DNA of 38,092 bases from an uncultured Gammaproteobacteria bacterium. GTDB lineage: Bacteria; Pseudomonadota; Gammaproteobacteria; GCA-001735895. The DNA lies in assembly GCA_947260025.1 (NCBI GenBank), contig CAMYON010000016.1, positions 1 through 38,092 on the forward strand, read 5' to 3'. Positions within the stretch are counted from its first letter, which is position 1, and every line of letters starts with the position of its first letter. Positions 1 to 8,314 of this stretch are shown piece by piece. The translations under genes were made by a program, and so were the position numbers. The notes beneath the pieces are model-generated. The model ran no database searches. It was not told where the DNA came from and was given only the letters and a program-made list of their open reading frames with translations.

Positions 1-2250
1 GCCGATGGCCTTGAGCGCGGGAAACAGGGTGCTGATGGTTTTGCCTGACCCGGTCGGGGCTTCCACCATCAAACGCTGCCGGTTTACCACCGCGCGGTAG
101 ACCTCGGCGGCGAAATAGCGCTGCTGGCTGCGAAAGTCCGCGAACGGGAACGCCATTTCCCGAGCCTGTTGCCTGGTGCTCTGCCGCTGGACTTCGACCA
201 GCCGGTGCCAGCGCAGGTAATGACGCAGCGTATCCTCGACAAAGGCTTCGAGCGTGCTGGTCGCATAGACTTTTTCGTAACGTTGTTCGTGCCGTGAAAA
301 CAGGTTGACCAGGTTCAGGCTGAGCCTGACCTCTTGCAGCCGGTGCTGGCGCGCGTAGCAGGCGCCATAGCACTTTAACTGGGCCCAGTGCACCGCGTTT
401 TCCTCGTCCCCCGGGAGCTGTGCGTACACGGTTTTGATTTCCTCGATGCGCGGTGGTGTCTCGCCGGCAAACAACAGGTCGATGCGCCCGCCGAGTTCGA
501 CCTCGATGTCTTCGATCCGGCTCTGCCATTTTAGCGCGACCTCTGACTCGGCCTCGCCGCGGTAGCGCTGCTGAATTTTCTGGTGCGTTTGCAGGCCTTC
601 CAGCGCCTTGACCCCCGGGCTGTTGGCGCCACCGAGGTCGCCGCTGCGGCAGCAGAACTCGACCAGCTCGCGTACCCCGAGTTTCAGCTGGTCCGCCATG
701 TTGACCTCGATCAGGCAGTAGCCGCCAGACGGCGGAAAATGCACCAGGTCGGGGAAGCCCGCGCGGTTGTTGCGCAGGTCACGCAGGATACGATCGAACA
801 CGGCGCGCCAGTGGGCGAAATCGATCCGTTCCAGCGCGACTTCGATGATTTCAAGGTCGAGATGCTGCCAGTTGACGAGTGGATTCATCAACCCGAGTTT
901 TTGCTGCCAGCGTTTTCTTACGATACGCCGAATGTCTGCATTGCTGGATATCGAGTCCCAGGTTTGCGCTAGCAAATGCCTTCGATTGTGGCAAAAATCA
1001 GGCGTATAAAAATCGCTGGGGCGGTATTGAAACGGATTAAAAAACGCCCCCGGCAAGGGTGCGAAAACAACGTCCCAGATCAACAGGCCGAGCACCCCGT
1101 TGAACAAACTGTTTTCGAGGTAAAAGCAACTATTTGCGTTATCCAGCGCGTCATAGTATTCGGCGACCGCGACTTCGACCGAGTCATGTTGCGCCAGCTC
1201 GAGCTCGACGATCTCGGGCTGATGGTCGACGTGACTGTTTTCGATTCGCCGCGGCAGCTCGAACCGATGACGCCTGGCCAGGCGAGTGGCGAAAATGCAG
1301 GCGAACTGGATTTCGTCCTCGCCCAGCGGTTGATCGACGATACGCAGGCATTCGTCGAATGCCTGGCGATGATTTCCCAGTTTGTCCTGGATGCGTGCGA
1401 TACGCTCGCGGCTCGGTGCCAGCTGGCATTGCCGGTAAAGTTCGAGCGCGGTATCGAGGTCGCCGAAGCGCTCGAACTGGCGCGCGATTTCGTAGTGCAG
1501 GCGTTCGCATTTACGATGCGCGGGGGCATGGGTTTCGAGGTCACGCGGGATCGCGTCGCTGATTTCCTGCAGCTGCGCCGGGTCGGAAACGTCGGCCAGC
1601 TGAAACAGCGCCTCGAGCTGGTAAAGCAGCCAGTGTTGCCGGATTTCGAACGTGGTGCGATAAGGCCGGTGATCGTGGTCGATGCCGTAGCTTTCGAATT
1701 GATACAGCCCCAGGTCGCGCAACACGAAATCGGTCATCGACTGGTTCAGGTTGCCGAAAAACAGCATCTGGCAGACTTGGTAATCGTCACGCCGCAGCAC
1801 CTGTATCAGGGTATCGCTGTTTATCAGCGCCTCGAAACAGGCGGCATCGTCGCTTTCCAGCAGGGCCGCTTCGAGTTCTCCGCGCCGCAGCTTATCGATC
1901 CCGGAGCGGTTTCCGGCGCAGGCCAGCAGTTCGGGTTTGGTAAAAACCGATAGCAGGGTCGGGTAGTCGATTTCGCCATCGAGAGCGACGAAGCCGGCCC
2001 GCGCCAGTTCCGTCAGCGCGCCTTCGATGCTGGCGATCTCGCGATAATTCAGCTTGCTGGCACGGAACCATTCGTGACTGCGGTTGAGCAGGCGAATGCA
2101 CAGTTTCTGCGCGTCAGGGCCGAGACCGTCGAAGGCCTCCAGGAATTCGACCTGGGTGGGTTCGAGGATATCCGCGTAAACCCTGGAAACGTGTTCGAAC
2201 AGGGTCAGTACGTTGTCCAGGTAGTAGGTTTCGGGCAGGTCCGGTCGCAT
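1..2250 (-). CDS. FAN1-like VRR-NUC / Cas4-like nuclease-DinG-type helicase fusion (3' end outside window)
   Basis: This is one open frame of 750 codons, read from an ATG at 2250 to the window edge with no stop. Residues 1-517 match the FAN1/VRR-NUC family: an N-terminal DNA-binding region, the pattern MLFFGNL near 185, the pattern PGAFFNPF in the middle, and GFPDL with Asp501. The domain breaks off at LIEV: the usual E-x-K is E515-V-N517, and the roughly 35 residues that should follow are missing. M518 matches the usual start of a separate Rad3/DinG-like helicase. That part has a Cas4/RecB-type nuclease motif (H556, D591, E604-x-K606, Q624xxxY628) and then Walker A GSGKT at 734-738. In relatives I recall these as two neighbouring genes, so an in-frame deletion has probably joined them. 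The likely role is repair of crosslinked or branched DNA. The helicase assignment is firm and the fusion is read directly. Whether it is biological or an assembly error cannot be told here. Confidence 0.85.
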   Translation of the reverse strand, partial: MRPDLPETYYLDNVLTLFEHVSRVYADILEPTQVEFLEAFDGLGPDAQKLCIRLLNRSHEWFRASKLNYREIASIEGALTELARAGFVALDGEIDYPTLLSVFTKPELLACAGNRSGIDKLRRGELEAALLESDDAACFEALINSDTLIQVLRRDDYQVCQMLFFGNLNQSMTDFVLRDLGLYQFESYGIDHDHRPYRTTFEIRQHWLLYQLEALFQLADVSDPAQLQEISDAIPRDLETHAPAHRKCERLHYEIARQFERFGDLDTALELYRQCQLAPSRERIARIQDKLGNHRQAFDECLRIVDQPLGEDEIQFACIFATRLARRHRFELPRRIENSHVDHQPEIVELELAQHDSVEVAVAEYYDALDNANSCFYLENSLFNGVLGLLIWDVVFAPLPGAFFNPFQYRPSDFYTPDFCHNRRHLLAQTWDSISSNADIRRIVRKRWQQKLGLMNPLVNWQHLDLEIIEVALERIDFAHWRAVFDRILRDLRNNRAGFPDLVHFPPSGGYCLIEVNMADQLKLGVRELVEFCCRSGDLGGANSPGVKALEGLQTHQKIQQRYRGEAESEVALKWQSRIEDIEVELGGRIDLLFAGETPPRIEEIKTVYAQLPGDEENAVHWAQLKCYGACYARQHRLQEVRLSLNLVNLFSRHEQRYEKVYATSTLEAFVEDTLRHYLRWHRLVEVQRQSTRQQAREMAFPFADFRSQQRYFAAEVYRAVVNRQRLMVEAPTGSGKTISTLFPALKAIG

Positions 2251-2274
2251 ATGGGTTTCATATTCTACAGCATA

Positions 2275-2306
2275 ATATAACGCTGTTGCATACAACGGTG
2301 TTATAT
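2275..2306. promoter_or_regulatory. Palindromic SOS/LexA-type operator between the divergent repair genes
   Basis: A 32-bp interrupted palindrome has arms ATATAAC and GTTATAT outside, and GTTG and CAAC inside, around the centre CATA. The core at 2283-2298 reads CTGT-N8-ACGG, one base from the classical gammaproteobacterial SOS box CTGT-N8-ACAG with the same centre. It overlaps the -35 and spacer of the lexA promoter and lies about 25 nt before the nuclease-helicase start on the other strand. LexA binding here would control both units. The palindrome is seen; LexA binding is inferred. Confidence 0.65.
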
Positions 2307-2314
2307 ATTATATT
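2286..2314 (+). promoter_or_regulatory. Sigma70-type promoter of lexA, possibly giving a leaderless mRNA
   Basis: TTGCAT (2286-2291) and TATATT (2309-2314) are separated by 17 bp. The expected start of transcription, about 7 bp after the -10 box, falls on or next to the lexA ATG at 2321. No Shine-Dalgarno sequence precedes that ATG, which agrees with a leaderless or near-leaderless message. The promoter lies inside the operator palindrome, as expected for autorepression. Confidence 0.5.
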
Positions 2315-2320
2315 CGATGC

Positions 2321-2920
2321 ATGGAATCGCTCACCGACATCCAGCAGAAGGTTTACGACTATACCCGCCAGGCAATCCGGGAGGGGCGTCCGTTTCCGTC
2401 GTTACGCGATATCGCGGCGCGGTTCGGGTTTCAGCATACCACGGCCCGCTTCCATCTGAAGGCGCTGGAAAAGAAGGGTTATATCCGCCAGCGTTCGCAG
2501 CGCGTGTCGGACTATATGCTGGCCGATGAATGGCATGATCGCGGCGAGTCTTTCGACCTGATCGCGCGGATTCCCGCCGGCGCTCCGCTGCCGGTATTCG
2601 ATGAATCTCGTGAATCGTTTTCGGTGACCCATGAATTTTTTGGCGGCGGCGATATTCTCGCGCTGCGCGTCATCGGCGACAGCATGTCGGGTGACTCGGT
2701 TGCCGATGGGGATATCGCGATGATCAAGCGCCAGCAGGAGGGCAACAAGGGCGATATTCTGGCATTGCGAATCGAGGACGAGATTACGCTCAAGCGGATC
2801 GAGCTCGAGGGCGATCAGGCGCGGCTGCTGCCGTCGAATCCCGAACATCCGGTACGCCTCGTGCCGGCCGCCCAGCTCGAGATTCTCGGCAAGCTGGTCG
2901 GGATTATCCGCAAGGTATAA
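2321..2920 (+). CDS. lexA: LexA-family SOS repressor
   Basis: This 199-residue protein is of normal LexA length. Residues 1-65 form the winged helix, with LTDIQQKVYDY at the start and FGFQHTTARFHLKALEKKGYI as the recognition region. The self-cleavage site is Ala86-Gly87 in the context RIPAGAPLP. The protease dyad is Ser121 (GDSM) and Lys158 (TLKR). RecA filaments should trigger cleavage and relieve repression. It is the first gene of a lexA-imuA-imuB-dnaE2 unit, with 16 nt before imuA, and a palindromic operator covers its promoter. The recognition helix differs from the E. coli form, so this could be a cassette-specific LexA rather than the only LexA of the cell; a second copy elsewhere cannot be excluded. 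Confidence 0.93.
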   Translation: MESLTDIQQKVYDYTRQAIREGRPFPSLRDIAARFGFQHTTARFHLKALEKKGYIRQRSQRVSDYMLADEWHDRGESFDLIARIPAGAPLPVFDESRESFSVTHEFFGGGDILALRVIGDSMSGDSVADGDIAMIKRQQEGNKGDILALRIEDEITLKRIELEGDQARLLPSNPEHPVRLVPAAQLEILGKLVGIIRKV

Positions 2921-2936
2921 ACCCGGGTTAACCGTC

Positions 2937-3584
2937 ATGGCATCACTCCCTGCGCAATTTACCGACCAGTCGATGCAGCAACAGTTGCAATCCGCGCGCG
3001 CGCTCAAGCAACAGTTGCAAAATCAGCCGCAGGCACTGCATTCGGGGATCGAAGCCCTGGACGAATGTTTCACCCAGATCAAGCCCGGCGACCTGGTCGA
3101 GTGGGGTATCCCGCCCGGTATGAACGGCCGCCTGATCCCGTTACAGTTGCTCAAACAGCAGATTCCATTGAGCCTGTGGATTTATCATCACCACGGTCTC
3201 GGCGTCTTTGCCTCGAGCTGGATCAGCCATGGCGTCGACCTGCAGCGGTTGTTTTTTATTTGCAGCGATAGCCCGGTCAGGGAGTTGCGGCCGATTTTCA
3301 TGGAAGACACTTTCAAGCGTATTATCATCGATGCGCCACGCAGGTTCAGCGATGGCGATATGGCCTTCGTCAGCCAGCAGGCACGCAAGCAGGGCCAGAT
3401 CATATTCCTGATTCGGCACTACTTCCTGAGTCAGAAAAACGGCAATCCGCACGCCAGCCTGCGTATCAATACCTGGCAAAGCGGTAAACGCTCGTTTTCA
3501 TTGCAACTCATCAAGGGATCAACGAGCGGCAGGATTACCTTGCCGTATCGCAGCGTGGCCGAGGAACATGGGTCTTACAACTGA
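2937..3584 (+). CDS. imuA: ImuA (SulA/RecA-like) mutasome protein
   Basis: This 215-residue protein lies between lexA and imuB. It has the ImuA pattern of a short RecA-like fold: a lead-in HSGIEALDECF, then LVEWGIPPGMNGRL where ImuA proteins carry TELL-x-P-x-x-G, then alternating hydrophobic strands such as LSLWIY and RLFFICSD. A proper Walker A lysine is missing, as is common in ImuA. ImuA partners ImuB and DnaE2 in translesion synthesis and damage-induced mutagenesis. The end overlaps the imuB start by 17 nt, implying translational coupling. The family call rests on these patterns and very strongly on the neighbours; in annotation it may appear as SulA-like. Confidence 0.8.
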   Translation: MASLPAQFTDQSMQQQLQSARALKQQLQNQPQALHSGIEALDECFTQIKPGDLVEWGIPPGMNGRLIPLQLLKQQIPLSLWIYHHHGLGVFASSWISHGVDLQRLFFICSDSPVRELRPIFMEDTFKRIIIDAPRRFSDGDMAFVSQQARKQGQIIFLIRHYFLSQKNGNPHASLRINTWQSGKRSFSLQLIKGSTSGRITLPYRSVAEEHGSYN

Positions 3585-5028
3585 GATGCAGACCAGGGTC
3601 ATAGATCTGGCGGAGCTATCCACGCGGGATGAGTTTCCTGCCTATGCGGCGATTTACTGCCCGAATTCGGGCAATCCCTTCGTGCTGTCACCAACGGCGA
3701 TGCGCTGGGGGGAAGGGATATTTATATCTCGACTCGACAGCTGCAAGTCTTTCTGGCTCGAGCAGAAAAAAAAACTGCGCTGTAAGCTAATCGAGCTATT
3801 CGATCCGTTACTGCGCCATCATTATGGGGCCGAATATGTTGCCGTGTTCGGGCAGCATCCCTGGCAGTGCCTGTTATACCTGGATTACCGCTTGAGGCAT
3901 CGGGACCGGGGTCTTTACCTGCTGCAGGGTCGGCTCGATCGGAATATCTACAAAATGCTGGACTGGGAATGCTGGTTCAATCCGCAGGCTCTGCTGGCGC
4001 GGCACTTGCTGGCGCTTAACATCCGAGGCTTTCGTGAGGATGCTTTCCACGCGCGCCAGGGCCAGATGCGGCGTTTCATCGAGCGTGTTGGCGTTGCCAA
4101 TCCCCATGAGATGCATGCCGCGCACGCCAATTCGATCCAGCGTCGCTTCGGCAAGTGGCTTGGAATGATCTGGCGCTGGAGTTTTACCGATTCCAGCGAG
4201 TTGCAGTCATTTCCATGGGTTTCGCTACGGCAGCAACCGGTACCCGCGGTCAGGCGTGATCTCGAGTATCCGGTCAACCAGTGGTCCTGCATCGAGGTAT
4301 TACTGCGCGAGGACCTCGAGCGTTTATGCGATCAGTTCAACCACGATGAAACGGAACACATCAATCGCATGCGCTGGGAGATCACGCTGTTTAATCAGCA
4401 GAAAGTAACGGTAGATCTCTCTTTTCGTCACCCCTATTCACTGCACCGGGATCGGCCGGGTTTTGATACCGCACTCTACCAGGCCAGGTACATTTATGAC
4501 GACCTGGTGCAGAAGCTGCAGGCGCGCGACACCGATCTCGATTTGCCGCAGAGCATGCCTTTTATCTGCTGGCGAATCGAAGTCTGTGAACGTGTCATGC
4601 TGGCGCCATTATTATGGGATCTGTTTGCGCAGCAATCGGATGAAATCGATTATCAACGCGTCAGGGCGTTACAGAACAAGTTGCCGCTGGCCTTCGAGTG
4701 CTATCACGCCGACGCCTGCTTTTTCCCCGAACAATCCTTTAGTGCCGTTGCAGTGGGAGATTTTCAGCGGGCGGATTTCGATCACTACCCCTGGTCCTGC
4801 AGCGCCAGCAACAAGCCCCTGTTTTATTATCAATCCGCACTGCCGATCGAGAATCCAGGCCGCATGCAGAAATTTTTTCTCGAGCGTAACGCGAACCGGT
4901 GGTGGTTGGGCGAGGACGCGCTGCAATCGATACGTGATTACTTTATCCTGAAGGATCAAAACGGCCGCTCGAGCTGGGTTTACCGCAACCAGGATGGCGC
5001 CTGGTTCAAACAGGGCGAGTTTTGCTAG
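3568..5028 (+). CDS. imuB: Strongly divergent ImuB (inactive Y-family polymerase-like) protein
   Basis: This 486-residue protein has the normal ImuB length and position. The C-terminal end is typical of ImuB: RDYFIL, then SSWVYRNQDGAWFKQGEFC, matching the family ending with an aromatic WF-x-x-G-x-F motif. RRFGKWL near 193-200 resembles the ImuB helix ARRFG. The N-terminal polymerase part is hardly recognisable, and I cannot find the catalytic acidic residues, consistent with a non-catalytic scaffold. QSMPF, at about 332-336, may stand for the beta-clamp motif QLPLW. ImuB links ImuA, DnaE2 and the clamp. An in-frame ATG at 3586 just after the imuA stop is an alternative start. dnaE2 follows after 47 nt. 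Confidence 0.72.
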   Translation: MGLTTEMQTRVIDLAELSTRDEFPAYAAIYCPNSGNPFVLSPTAMRWGEGIFISRLDSCKSFWLEQKKKLRCKLIELFDPLLRHHYGAEYVAVFGQHPWQCLLYLDYRLRHRDRGLYLLQGRLDRNIYKMLDWECWFNPQALLARHLLALNIRGFREDAFHARQGQMRRFIERVGVANPHEMHAAHANSIQRRFGKWLGMIWRWSFTDSSELQSFPWVSLRQQPVPAVRRDLEYPVNQWSCIEVLLREDLERLCDQFNHDETEHINRMRWEITLFNQQKVTVDLSFRHPYSLHRDRPGFDTALYQARYIYDDLVQKLQARDTDLDLPQSMPFICWRIEVCERVMLAPLLWDLFAQQSDEIDYQRVRALQNKLPLAFECYHADACFFPEQSFSAVAVGDFQRADFDHYPWSCSASNKPLFYYQSALPIENPGRMQKFFLERNANRWWLGEDALQSIRDYFILKDQNGRSSWVYRNQDGAWFKQGEFC

Positions 5029-5075
5029 GGCAGGTTATCTCGTCTTGACCGAGATTGCCTGGATCGGTTCCTGCC

Positions 5076-8000
5076 ATGTTCAGCAATTACAACGAATGGT
5101 TATGCAAGACCAATTTCAGCTTTCTGCACGGGGCGTCTCATCCACGGGATTTGATCGAACGCGCCTGCCGGCTCGGCTATCGGTCGCTTTGCGTTAACGA
5201 TTTTGACGGCGCTTATGGGCTGGCGCGCTGTTACCGTGAACTCGAATACCTCAAACAGCAGCACCGGCATAACGGGCTAAAACTGAATTACGGCGCTGAA
5301 GTTCATCTGCAGCGTGACCACGATTTACCGCTACTGCTACAGGATACGCTGGTGCTGGTCGCGCAGAACCAGCAGGGCTATACCAACCTCAACCGGTTGC
5401 TGAGCTTTACGCATCGTGACGGCAAGGATTACGCCAACCTGCCGCTGGAAAAACTGTTGAACAGTCGCGTCGATGGCCTGATCGCGATCCAGCCAATGCG
5501 CGGCTCGATTCGCAGCAGCCAGGGCATCGACCGACACGCCGAGTTGAAGCTGCATTTCGAGGGGCGCTACTTTCTCACCATCAGCCGGCACCTGCATCCC
5601 GCGGAAGACCGCTGGATCAAGACGACGCTGCAGCTGGCCGCGGACCACGGGCTCGAGTATCTTCTGAGCCAGGATGTCTTTTTTCACGATCGCCAACAAA
5701 AATGTGTCAGCGATCTGCTGCAGGCGATTCGCTGCAACCGCGTTTTCGATCAGTGCCATGAACACATGTTTCCGAACGCCGAGCGTTGCCTGCATCGAGC
5801 CGATGAATTACAGCGCCTGCTCTCGGTGATACCGGGATTCAAGGCAGCGCTTGCTTTGTCCGAGGCGCTAAACCAGTCCTGCCAGTTCAACCTCGATCAA
5901 CTGGGCTATCAATATCCGAAAGAAATGATTCCGGCTGGACATGGTGCCCAATCCTATTTACGGCAACTTGTGGCTCGGGGCGTTAAGGAAAAATTTGGTT
6001 CACAGCCTCCCCGGAAGATACTGCGCCAGCTGGAGCATGAGCTGAACCTGATCGATCGGCTCAACTTTGCCGATTACTTTCTGACCGTGTGGGACATCGT
6101 CAGTTGGGCGCGCAAGCAGCAGATTCTGTGCCAGGGCAGGGGGTCTGCGGCAAATTCCAGCGTCTGTTTCGTGCTTGGCATCACCTCGGTGAATCCCGCC
6201 CAGTTCGAGCTGCTGTTCGAACGCTTTGTCAGCATGGAACGCGGCGACCCACCCGATATCGACGTCGATTTCGAACACGAACGCCGCGAAGAAGTCATCC
6301 AGTACATCTACCGGCGCTATGGCCGCGAGCGTGCCGCAATGGTGGCTAACGTGGTTACCTTCCGCGGCAAGGGAGCCCTGCGCGCGGTTGGCAAGGCGCT
6401 TGGGGCCGATGAAAAGCTGCTGCGGCAAATGTCGAAAATTGCCTCGAGCCGTTACTACCGTGGCACCGGCACCGAGAATATCGTGCTCGCTCTCAAAAAC
6501 GATTACGAACAACACAATCCGCTGGCACCCAGGGTCAGCTGGCAACTGTGGATGCAGCTAAGCGAAAAACTGCATGGCTTTCCACGTCACCTGGGGATTC
6601 ATTCCGGTGGTTTCATGCTCTCCGACAGGCCGCTTGATTGTCTGCTGCCGCAGGAGCCGGCGACGATGCAGGGCCGCAGCGTAATCCAGTGGAGCAAGGA
6701 AGATATCGAAGCGCTCGGTTTTTTCAAGATCGACGTATTGAGTCTCGGCATGCTGTCGGCGATCCGAAAATGTTTCGACTATGTGGAGCATTACTATGGG
6801 CAGAGCTTGCGGCTGGATTCGATCCCGGACGATGATAACCCCACCTACGCGATGATCCAGAAGGCGGATACCGTCGGCACCTTCCAGATCGAATCGCGCG
6901 CGCAGATGTCGATGTTGCCGCGGCTCAAACCCGCCTGCTTTTATGACCTCGTGATCGAGGTTGCGATTATCCGGCCCGGGCCGATCCAGGGTAAGGTAAT
7001 CCATCCTTTCCTCGCGCGGCGTGCAGGCCTCGAGCCGGTAACCTATCCCGATGAACGCCTGCGCCCGATACTCGAGCGCACGCTTGGGATTGCCATATTT
7101 CAGGAGCAGGCGATGCGAATTGCGATCGCGGTGGGTAACTTCAGTGCCGGCGAAGCCAATGAGTTACGCAAGAAAATCGGCGCCTGGGGAATCAAGGATT
7201 TTAACCGTGACCTGAATCCGCTGTTGCAGAAACTGGAGCAGGGGATGCGGGAAAATGGCGTCAAGCCTGAATTTGCCGAACAGATCCTGGGGCAGATGAA
7301 GGGTTTCGCCGAATATGGCTTTCCGGAATCGCACGCGGTTTCGTTTTCCCTGATTGCCTACGCTTCCTGTTATCTCAAATGCCACTTCCCGGCGGCATTT
7401 TATATCTCGGTGCTGAATTCGCAGCCGATGGGATTTTATTCCCCGCATGCCCTGCTGCAGGCGGCCAGGCGCGAAGGTATACGCCTGCTACCGATATCGC
7501 TGAATCATTCCAACTGGGATCATCAGCTCGAACAACCACCGGGTCAGCAGTCATATGCGATTCGTCTGGGATTTCGCCTGGTCAACGGTCTGGCTGAAGG
7601 CAGCGTGCATAAAATTATTATGCAACGTGAGCGGGTCGGTAGCTGGCAAAGTTTCGAACAGTTCGCGCACGACTGCGAGCTGCCGAGGGATGAGTTAACC
7701 CTGCTGTCCGCATCCGATCTGTTCAGCGCTTTCGGTGATTCACGCTCCGATGCGCTGTGGCAGGCGGAAGCGGCGCCCTATAAACCGATGCTCGACTCGA
7801 TCGATGACAGTATCGACTGGCGCCAGGAAACCAAACTGGATTCGATCCGGAAAGATTTTCGCGCCTTCAAGACCAGCCTGAAACAGCACCCGGCGGAAGT
7901 CATTCGTCAGGAGCAATGGCCATACGCGGTGGCGGTGGAGAAATTCACCCTGTCCAGCCGCTTGATTGAATTAACCGCCGATACGGATGTTTTTGCGTTT

Positions 8001-8312
8001 GGCATGGTACTGGTGAAGCAATCCCCGGGGACGGCAAAGGGTATGGTGTTTGTCACGCTGGAAGACGAAACTGGTTTCGTAAATCTCGCTTTTACGCCGC
8101 AGGTCTACGCCCGTTTTTACCGCCAGGTCGATCAGCAAGCATTCCTCTGTATTGTCGGGAAGTTACAGCGCGTGAACGAATCGCATTCGATCCTGGTGAA
8201 ACGTGTATTCGATCCTGACCCCAACGCCAACCTGCTGGTATTACCCAAATCAAAACCCAGGTTGGTGTCCGCTATTTCGATGGAGCTGATCAAGCCAAGG
8301 GCTTTTCATTGA
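5076..8312 (+). CDS. dnaE2: Error-prone DNA polymerase DnaE2 (ImuC)
   Basis: This 1078-residue protein is of normal DnaE2 length. It starts with a degenerate PHP domain (NFSFLHGASHP, residues 14-24), where the metal-binding histidine of active PHP domains is replaced. The polymerase palm carries PPDIDVDF with D394 and D396, and KIDVLSL with D553, the three catalytic aspartates of the C family. Fingers, helix-hairpin-helix and a C-terminal OB domain (VFAFGMVLV to NLAFTP) follow. It copies past lesions during the SOS response with ImuA/ImuB. An in-frame TTG at 5055 would add seven residues. I chose the ATG because family members begin close to the NFSFL motif. The gene ends 2 nt from the convergent histidine kinase, without a visible terminator. 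Confidence 0.96.
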   Translation: MFSNYNEWLCKTNFSFLHGASHPRDLIERACRLGYRSLCVNDFDGAYGLARCYRELEYLKQQHRHNGLKLNYGAEVHLQRDHDLPLLLQDTLVLVAQNQQGYTNLNRLLSFTHRDGKDYANLPLEKLLNSRVDGLIAIQPMRGSIRSSQGIDRHAELKLHFEGRYFLTISRHLHPAEDRWIKTTLQLAADHGLEYLLSQDVFFHDRQQKCVSDLLQAIRCNRVFDQCHEHMFPNAERCLHRADELQRLLSVIPGFKAALALSEALNQSCQFNLDQLGYQYPKEMIPAGHGAQSYLRQLVARGVKEKFGSQPPRKILRQLEHELNLIDRLNFADYFLTVWDIVSWARKQQILCQGRGSAANSSVCFVLGITSVNPAQFELLFERFVSMERGDPPDIDVDFEHERREEVIQYIYRRYGRERAAMVANVVTFRGKGALRAVGKALGADEKLLRQMSKIASSRYYRGTGTENIVLALKNDYEQHNPLAPRVSWQLWMQLSEKLHGFPRHLGIHSGGFMLSDRPLDCLLPQEPATMQGRSVIQWSKEDIEALGFFKIDVLSLGMLSAIRKCFDYVEHYYGQSLRLDSIPDDDNPTYAMIQKADTVGTFQIESRAQMSMLPRLKPACFYDLVIEVAIIRPGPIQGKVIHPFLARRAGLEPVTYPDERLRPILERTLGIAIFQEQAMRIAIAVGNFSAGEANELRKKIGAWGIKDFNRDLNPLLQKLEQGMRENGVKPEFAEQILGQMKGFAEYGFPESHAVSFSLIAYASCYLKCHFPAAFYISVLNSQPMGFYSPHALLQAARREGIRLLPISLNHSNWDHQLEQPPGQQSYAIRLGFRLVNGLAEGSVHKIIMQRERVGSWQSFEQFAHDCELPRDELTLLSASDLFSAFGDSRSDALWQAEAAPYKPMLDSIDDSIDWRQETKLDSIRKDFRAFKTSLKQHPAEVIRQEQWPYAVAVEKFTLSSRLIELTADTDVFAFGMVLVKQSPGTAKGMVFVTLEDETGFVNLAFTPQVYARFYRQVDQQAFLCIVGKLQRVNESHSILVKRVFDPDPNANLLVLPKSKPRLVSAISMELIKPRAFH

Positions 8313-8314
8313 TT

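Noticed and set aside
690..705. A frameshift at the nuclease-helicase junction.
   Set aside because: Both start codons (first bases at 2250 and 699) and the Walker A motif lie in the same frame, so the join is in-frame and no shift is needed.
583..1953. Long plus-strand frames of 129 and 325 codons opposite the fusion gene.
   Set aside because: Their codons are in register with the minus-strand nuclease-helicase frame, which has clear family motifs; they are shadows of it.
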